Positions 58,104-64,000 of a stretch of 64,000 bases of DNA are shown here, one piece after another (the first letter of the stretch is position 1; every line of letters starts with the position of its first letter). This DNA comes from Tigriopus japonicus (taxonomy: Eukaryota > Arthropoda > Copepoda > Harpacticoida > Harpacticidae): assembly GCA_010645155.1 (NCBI GenBank), contig CM021315.1, positions 12,737,086-12,801,085 on the forward strand, written 5' to 3'. The translations under genes were made by a program, and so were the position numbers. Below the pieces are notes generated by a model. It saw only the letters and a list, made by a program, of their open reading frames with translations, was not told the origin of the DNA and did not search any database.

Positions 58104-58753
58104 ATGATCTTTCATGATCTCGCGAAAAAGGTCCTGCCAGTTCTCTTCACTGCAAGTTTCTTTTGGTTAATGTTTTACCAATTCGATAACTCCGTGACAA
58201 GACGAAGTCAACTTCGTTTGATAACTCCACAAAGCAAGTTTGGCCGATCTTTACTTGGACAAATGGTCTCTAATCAAACTGCAAATGAAACCATCCTTCG
58301 CGAACTTCCTGATCAGGATGATGTGGCCCAGTTCATGATTGAGCGAGAAAAACTGTATGCTGGAAGACGTCAACGAATTCGTATGGTGTGTCAAAAATAC
58401 GGCCATGTGTTGCATCGAAGCGATCCAAAAATCATCAATACCTTGATGGTGTCCAAAGAAAATCAGTTGGGTTATTGTCGCCACGGGAAAGTAAGTCAGG
58501 CGGATGCGCAATGGTTTCAATGATTTGGGGGTAAACTTTAACGCGGGGTGTTTTACCAGGTGGGAACTTCCACATGGATGCACTACTTTTTGGACATGGC
58601 CAACTCAGAAGCACTGAGAAACTTGAGCACACGTACCGGTCTACATACATTTATCCCTAAATACTTCAGACTACCTCAAGACACTCGCCTCAAAACTTAT
58701 CTCAATGACAACCCATTACTTTTGGTGACCTTTGTCAGGCATCCATTTGAAAG
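58104..58753 (+). CDS. carbohydrate sulfotransferase (CHST8-14/HNK1-ST type), N-terminal part
   Basis: Exons 58104-58490 and 58560-58753 (phase 0 between them, phase 2 at the end) encode the first 193 residues. The family transfers sulfate from PAPS to sugars of glycans in the Golgi. A type II membrane anchor lies at about residues 12-27 (VLPVLFTASFFWLMFYQF). Two N-glycosylation sites follow (NQT, NET). The 5'-phosphosulfate-binding loop is KVGTSTW (129-135), and the 3'-phosphate-binding segment is LLLVTFVRHPFER (182-194, R189). The exon junction falls exactly in the 5' loop. The third exon, expected to continue with the AY or SAY motif, was not found in the remaining 5.2 kb, which is filled with repeats, so the gene is partial here. 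The ATG at 58104 is the first in frame after the splice acceptor. Confidence 0.85.
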
Positions 58754-58786
58754 GTAAGAAAAAAAAAAACGCATTACTTAAATCAC

Positions 58787-60590
58787 TAAGTGAGCGTTTT
58801 AAATCATACCGCTTGCGGTTAAAGAGGGCTGTGCGGAGTTGCTCAGCCCATTTTGGCGAATCCAAATTTTCCCATAGAAGCACCCATTCAATGATTCTAG
58901 GTCCCTAGAAACGATCTGTATTTTAATTTGAAATACCTCTCCTTTCACTTCCTTACAACTGGTTGATAAAAAGCTTAATTTTTTCACTAGAAAATGAAAC
59001 ACATAAAATTATACATTACCAAAAAGAAACATTGAAAACAATTTTATCCCCTCTATTTAAAACATTTTTAGTTATTGAAGTCTTTGGTACTCACCATACA
59101 AATAACCAGCCTTCAATTATTTTTTGGTTTCGATTTACTATATCTTACTACCCGTAAAGGGCTAAGTCATAGATTTCTTGAAGTATGAGAATTTGATAAA
59201 GATATTTGATAAGCAGATTTGATGCATCAAAGGAAATTGTTTGGTACTTTGAGTGTCCTTAGAATTTTGCACTGAACTTCTCTTCTTTCGTCAGAATGTT
59301 AAGTTTAATCAAATCTTTGACGTGCTTCACGATTTTTGCTTGTCTGACACAGTCTGGAAGTACATTCCAAATCCCAGCGAATTTTCTCTGGCTGCTGAAG
59401 AAAATTGCTGGCACCACAGCATCACCGTTGATTTGAGACCTAGTTCTTCACTCCTGTTGTTGCTGCAGCTGTTGTTGTTCCCGCGCCTATGGTTGGTTGT
59501 TGTGAGGCGAGAACCTTCTCCATGCTGTCAGAGCGTTGGCGCTGATACTCATCTGAAGCAGACTTGGGATGTAGGCCCCTTGCAGTAAGATGGGCACAAG
59601 GGTTTTGTCTTCCCACCCCAATCTGAGGCACTTTCGCACGGCATTGTTTGCTTTCACTTGGAGGGCCTGAATGTTTGTATTGCGGCATTGCTTGCCCCTC
59701 CAACCCAGGGTTGGGTCGGTGTAGACATCCATGGCATACCTCACTTTGGACAAGACCATGGGATCAATGAGCTCTAACAAGGTTTTTTGTGGCAGGTGCT
59801 CCCTCAGCCTTCTGAGGATTGTCACTCTTGAGTTGATCTCACTGAGTAAGTAGTCCTTGAACATGGTCATTCCAGGTGTTGGAGAAGGATATTTGGACCC
59901 CCAACAGCCCTTGGTTTGGTACGCATTTGAGCATGGAGTCCCTGAATTGTATGGTCAATTCTTGTTTTTGCTTTAGCACCAGGAGGCCGGTCTTTTCTGG
60001 GTTCAATATGAGCCCAGTGCCTTCCATTTAAAAGTCAACTTCTTTGGCTGTGGTCTCTAATGTCTCTATCAGTCTCCCTTCATCTGGAGCCGAGACAATG
60101 GCAGTGGTGTCATCTGCATAGGTGATGAGATTAACTACACTAATTGCCCTTGAGATGTCACTCACTATTAAAGACAGGGAAGAGCAAGGGTGAAAGACCT
60201 GAACCTTGAGGTGACCCTATCTATTCCTACCCCTATTCGTTTAGATTAGTGCTGCGTCTTAATTTTTCACAAAGACATGGTGCTTGTTTACTACAAATTT
60301 ACATAAATGCAAAATTCGCTCTAAAAATTTGAATTGCTTGTGTATTGTATTGTCTCAATATTGAGCTTAAGTGCTTTTTTATCAATCAAGTTGAGAGGAT
60401 TGTTGCATATTATTGGTCCAATTCTAGCCAAAGTATCCCTACAAAGAATTTAAATCGTTTCCAGGTACTCATTGGATAGACGGAAAAATAAAAATGACTT
60501 GGACTTGGCAAAATGGGCTGAGTGACTCAGCACAGCCAACGGCCTGTTTTACCGCTTATGAGATGATTTTAACCGTTCACTTGATCAACC
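58787..60590. mobile_element. inverted-repeat-bounded insertion in the sulfotransferase intron
   Basis: About 85 bp at 58787-58870 and 60505-60590 are inverted copies, including ctcagcccattttg against caaaatgggctgag and taccgctt on both sides, allowing several small gaps. A reverse-transcriptase fragment lies between them. No clean target duplication was found, so this may be a DNA element that caught a retroelement or two repeats in opposite orientation. Confidence 0.45.
59487..60240 (-). mobile_element. non-LTR retrotransposon fragment, separate family
   Basis: Minus-strand pieces in order: GSPQGSGLSPLLF, TYADDTTAIVSAPDEGR (catalytic YADD), then GTGLILNPEKTGLLVLKQ after a stop, LLGVQISFSNTW, LREHLPQKTLLELIDPMVL and KVRYAMDVYTDPTLGW. 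Each matches the order of palm and thumb motifs in non-LTR reverse transcriptases. At least one stop and one frameshift break it. It differs from L1-L4 and from 34017-34400. Confidence 0.8.
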
Positions 60591-60634
60591 AACCTCTGAG
60601 CATGTGCAATTGCAAATATATTTTAATCAAAAAA

Positions 60635-60945
60635 TGACATTGGACCAAAAGAGCTCAAAAACGAAACCGAAAGCAGTTAACTTCAAATTTATAGTAATTG
60701 AAAACTCAATTTTGTAATTGAAATAGTTCATGCATTGCAAATTTTCTTGTATTGTTTCTATATGGGTAACCGCAAATTAAAAACTCGAAAAACTTTATTT
60801 TAGAAGTTTTTAGACCAAAAATATCTTCGATTATGTTGCATGCTTTCAAATTGCATTCCTTGTAGTACATGTTTGCTTTTGGTTCGGTAGCCATAACTGA
60901 AACCAAAACCGAATGTTGGCCGAAAGCGCTTTCGGTCCATCACTA
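60635..60945. mobile_element. hAT-type MITE, TAGTGATGGACC family, copy 2
   Basis: The right end GCTTTCGGTCCATCACTA and the interior follow the order of copy 1 (cgaaaccgaaagcag, then ttcggtag, then gccgaaagcgctttcgg). The left end is degraded to TGACATTGGACCAAAAG. Flanks caaaaaat and caaaaata are A-rich and only weak evidence of a duplication. Confidence 0.7.
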
Positions 60946-62025
60946 CAAAAATATTACTTTGTGAGACATTTTCAGTGACTTGATTTTGTTAAAAAAAATC
61001 ACGTTTAGTTTTGAGTCGGTAGACGAGGAAGTTGAGAAAAGTTGTCATTTGTTGCAAGTTTTTCACAAAGTCGCGACAATAAAAAAACGTCAAACACTGC
61101 AATTTTGATTTGAATTTTATTTTGCATTTCTTTCTGAGCTCTTTTTTTATGATCGTATTACTGCTTGCAAGACCAAAATGGGAGACCAATACATCCCTAG
61201 AGTCAGAACCTCTACCAAAAAGTGGAAAAGTAGTCTATGGAATAAGACAAGTGAGAAAAAGGTTGCTAATTTTGTCATGAAAAGTTAAAATGTGACAAAT
61301 CACGCATGTGGTAAGCCGTGGAGTACGTTGTAACTGGAATGCGACGCGTCGATCGCATTTTGCAAGAAGAGGTCAACACCATTTATGGTGTTTTTAGTAA
61401 CGAAAAAAGGAAAGAAACATTTATTACATGTGAAGTTAACACAGACAACCACGTTGACAACAACCTGATCCAACGGAACTCATTAAAAATTGCATGATTG
61501 GTGCTTTTTCAAGCTGTTGACAGTAATTTTCCGAGTTTTGCTTATGATCTGGCTTTAGCTTTGCCTTCCTTTCTGGCTTGGATTTCAGATTAAATATCAT
61601 TGACAAAGTTCTTTCCAAGCAAATTGAAAATCCGTCTCACAATTTCTGAAATGTGCTTTAGAATAAATGACCATTGGAACACAAATATTTCACAAGAGAA
61701 GCGTTATTGGTGCAAGAAGAGGTAATTCAAAACCAATTCAGCAAAAACATCACTAGGATTACGAGAATAAAGAACTCTTCTTGGTCCGTTTTTTTTTGTT
61801 CAAAGCGTCATTTTTTAATCCCCAATTGTGCATAGAACAAATATACAACATCTAAAACACATCTGTAAGCCACAAAAGCCCCCTACAATTCACTTGCTTC
61901 ATGATTTTCTTTCGGTCTTCATTTTCAAAGTCCTTGGATTCAATGGCAAAATCAGACACGAGGGATTCTTTCACTTTGAATAAGAGATCTTTGCAGTGTT
62001 GACAAGTGGTTTGTTCATATGTACA
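60946..62025. other. sulfotransferase intron or intergenic, nothing recognised
   Basis: No exon matching the missing part of the sulfotransferase and no delimited repeat seen. Confidence 0.3.
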
Positions 62026-63159
62026 CACGGTGTTCCGAATGGCTTTTTAGGTTTGAATCAAAATACCCAAAGACACCATGGCAATTTTTGGACCCACAAT
62101 TCAATAGGGAACAACTTTACTTTTATTGTATTATACAAGATTAGGTCCAGGAAAAAAGTCATATACCTAAAAATCTATTAAATATAACATTTTTTAACAA
62201 ACTATTTAATCCATATTTAGAGACCATTTAGTTACCTTATGAATTCAAATTGAATAAAAATTCATTCAGCAACAGCTGAGTTATTTGACTTTGAATGGTC
62301 CATTTTTGACCCCAAAAAGCCGAAAAACGCTACAGTTATATGAAAAAACAAATTCCCAAAGATTTCACGTGGCTTTTCAATATTGCAAAAAATAAATGAT
62401 TTTTTTCAGTTTTGAAACTTAAGTGAAAATAGCTCAAAATATGAAAAAATATCACTTAAAATGCACTTAAACAAGATTTTTGGAAAGTTATTTTCATAAC
62501 TATTTAGAGTACGCTATGGTGTGTGTTGTGCCAAAATTTCAAATAAAAATGTCTAACAGGTTCATATCCAAAATTACGAGTTCTAGAAGGACCATGTTCA
62601 AAATGGACTAAAATCGAGACTTGAAACATTAACCGATTTTTGCAAAACTTTAAATTATCACCCAACTTTGAGTGTCTTTGATACTGCAAAAGTTTTTTTA
62701 TTGGAAAATGTATTTTAAATGCCTTTTATGTGCTATTTTTTCTTATTTTGAGCTATTTTGACATAAGTTCCAAAACTCAAAAAAAATCATTTATTTTTTG
62801 CAATATTGAAAAGCCACGTGAAATCTTTGGGAATTTGTTTTTTCATATAACTGTAGCGTTTTTCGGCTTTTTGGGGTCAAAAATGGACCATTCAAAGTCA
62901 AATAACTCAGCTGTTGCTGAATGAATTTTTATTCAATTTGAATTCATAAGGTAACTAAATGGTCTCTAAATATGGATTAAATAGTTTGTTAAAAAAATTA
63001 TATTTAATAGGTTTTTAGGTACATAACTTTTTCCCTGGACCTAATCTTGTATAAAACAATAAAAGTAAAGTTGTTCCCTATTGAATTGTGGGTCCAAAAA
63101 TTGCCATGGTGTCTTTGGGTATTTTGATTCAAACCTAAAAAGCCATTCGGAACACCGTG
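62026..63159. mobile_element. large palindromic element, CACGG ends, 4-bp TSD, copy 1
   Basis: Starts CACGGTGTTCCGAATGGC, ends GCCATTCGGAACACCGTG; exact taca duplications flank it (62022-62025 and 63160-63163). The outer arms, about 380 bp each, differ at only a handful of positions; the next 70 bp are diverged but still complementary, leaving a core of about 250 bp. No coding sequence. The near-identical arms suggest recent origin or gene conversion between them. Confidence 0.85.
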
Positions 63160-63163
63160 TACA

Positions 63164-64000
63164 GGAATTAAGCAAACAATTCGGCCACGTAATTAAGCAC
63201 TAAGAATCCGGCCAAATAATATAGCACTTCCAGGTTCTGAAGATGTTGTGAAGGTTCAAAATTCCCAAATGTTTTCCACTTCAAGAGCTCTTGATGATTT
63301 CTTTTTCTGATGTTAAAATTAGTCCAATATTTCCATCACATCTTTGTAGTTCATATTGGAAAATTTCATCAGATATCACTGTTGTCAATTCATCGGATTC
63401 CAGCAAATGTCTTCAAGAGATGTAACAAATTGCACAAGAAAGCTATGTGAAGTCCCAAACTATACCTTCAATTTTGTTGAAATGACTTTTAACCATTAAC
63501 ACATATTGAACCTCATCTGTTGTTAACAAGCCACAAGCAAATTCTTGAAGTGTCTTTGAAGTGAAGTGTCTTTGTCAAACGCGCATAGTTTGAGGTGTAA
63601 AACCTGGTCATTGTGTTCCTTGACCTTGATCATTTCAAACCCACGAGACTTCTGAATTAAACGGCCAGAATTGCTTGACTATCAATAATGGTCAAAACCC
63701 GTGAGCACTAAGATCACAGTAGTTTTTTTGATGGACTTGGATACAATTGATTACTGGATATTGAGCCACCATATCCTCAAAAGGGTTAGGTAACGAGAAA
63801 TGGGAAAACATAGCACTTTTTCAACAACTTTTAGTTGGATTTTGAGCGCAATGGTTCTCTGATTGGAGATAAAAAACGCCTCAGACTTGGATTGGTTGGT
63901 TCACATAAATTTCGTCACATGCCATCACAGTTGTTCTTTCTTAGACCAAGTCCTTAATATGCACTTCGGCATGTATATGAAAATGCCATTAGGAAAATTG
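63164..64000. other. right edge, nothing recognised
   Basis: AT-rich sequence without a recognised gene or repeat. Confidence 0.3.

Noticed and set aside
60466..60527. Third exon of the sulfotransferase after the TTTCCAG at 60465
   Set aside because: The in-phase translation (RYSLDRRKNKNDLDLAKW, then a stop) has no family motif and overlaps the inverted-repeat end.
1..64000. Bacterial operons, CRISPR arrays, or bacterial contamination
   Set aside because: Introns in every recognised gene, metazoan gene families and eukaryotic transposons throughout; no prokaryotic gene organisation.

Overview
The window is nuclear DNA of an animal, most likely an arthropod. It is AT-rich, intron-containing and crowded with transposons. 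Evidence for this is a set of spliced metazoan genes with GT-AG introns of 54-77 nt alongside introns of several kb, and an allatotropin-type neuropeptide gene. A crustacean such as a copepod would fit, but I cannot fix the species. All exon borders below were placed by reading splice sites and checking phase; no transcript data were available.

Genes, left to right: (1) first coding exon of an exostosin-1 heparan-sulfate polymerase gene (2073-2977, minus, continues off the left edge). (2) A complete three-exon cytoplasmic essential myosin light chain gene (8446-11024, plus). (3) A complete three-exon glycerophosphodiester phosphodiesterase-like gene with a signal peptide (21862-23150, minus). 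(4) A two-exon allatotropin precursor gene (27963-31191, plus). (5) A complete seven-exon secreted M2 peptidyl-dipeptidase of the ACE family (36408-41056, minus), whose substrate pocket residues look like those of vertebrate ACE2 rather than ACE. (6) The first two coding exons of a Golgi carbohydrate sulfotransferase (58104-58753, plus, rest missing or beyond the right edge). A few weaker exon candidates are listed with low confidence. The genes do not form an operon or an obvious cluster. EXT1 and the sulfotransferase both act on Golgi glycans, and allatotropin and the ACE-like peptidase both belong to peptide signalling, but this is probably chance neighbourhood.

Most of the remaining sequence is mobile DNA. 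I could delimit many elements by terminal inverted repeats and target-site duplications (TSDs). There are at least six hAT-type non-autonomous families, most with 8-bp TSDs, some nested three deep. A foldback family of about 450 bp makes exact 7-bp TSDs; it has five copies, two of them inside the allatotropin intron. Two large palindromic elements have 4-bp TSDs and CACGG ends (Chapaev-like). There is an internally deleted Tc1-type element. A CR1/Jockey-type LINE family has at least four copies, and a tRNA-Leu-derived SINE family shares the LINE's 3' tail. Three tandem-repeat arrays (13, 21 and 23 bp) and one assembly gap (52045-52426) complete the picture.

The most interesting points are the ACE2-like pocket in an invertebrate ACE, the EF-hand-like tail of the allatotropin precursor, the LINE/SINE pair sharing a hairpin tail, that same SINE carried inside a hAT element, and the 7-bp-TSD foldback family.
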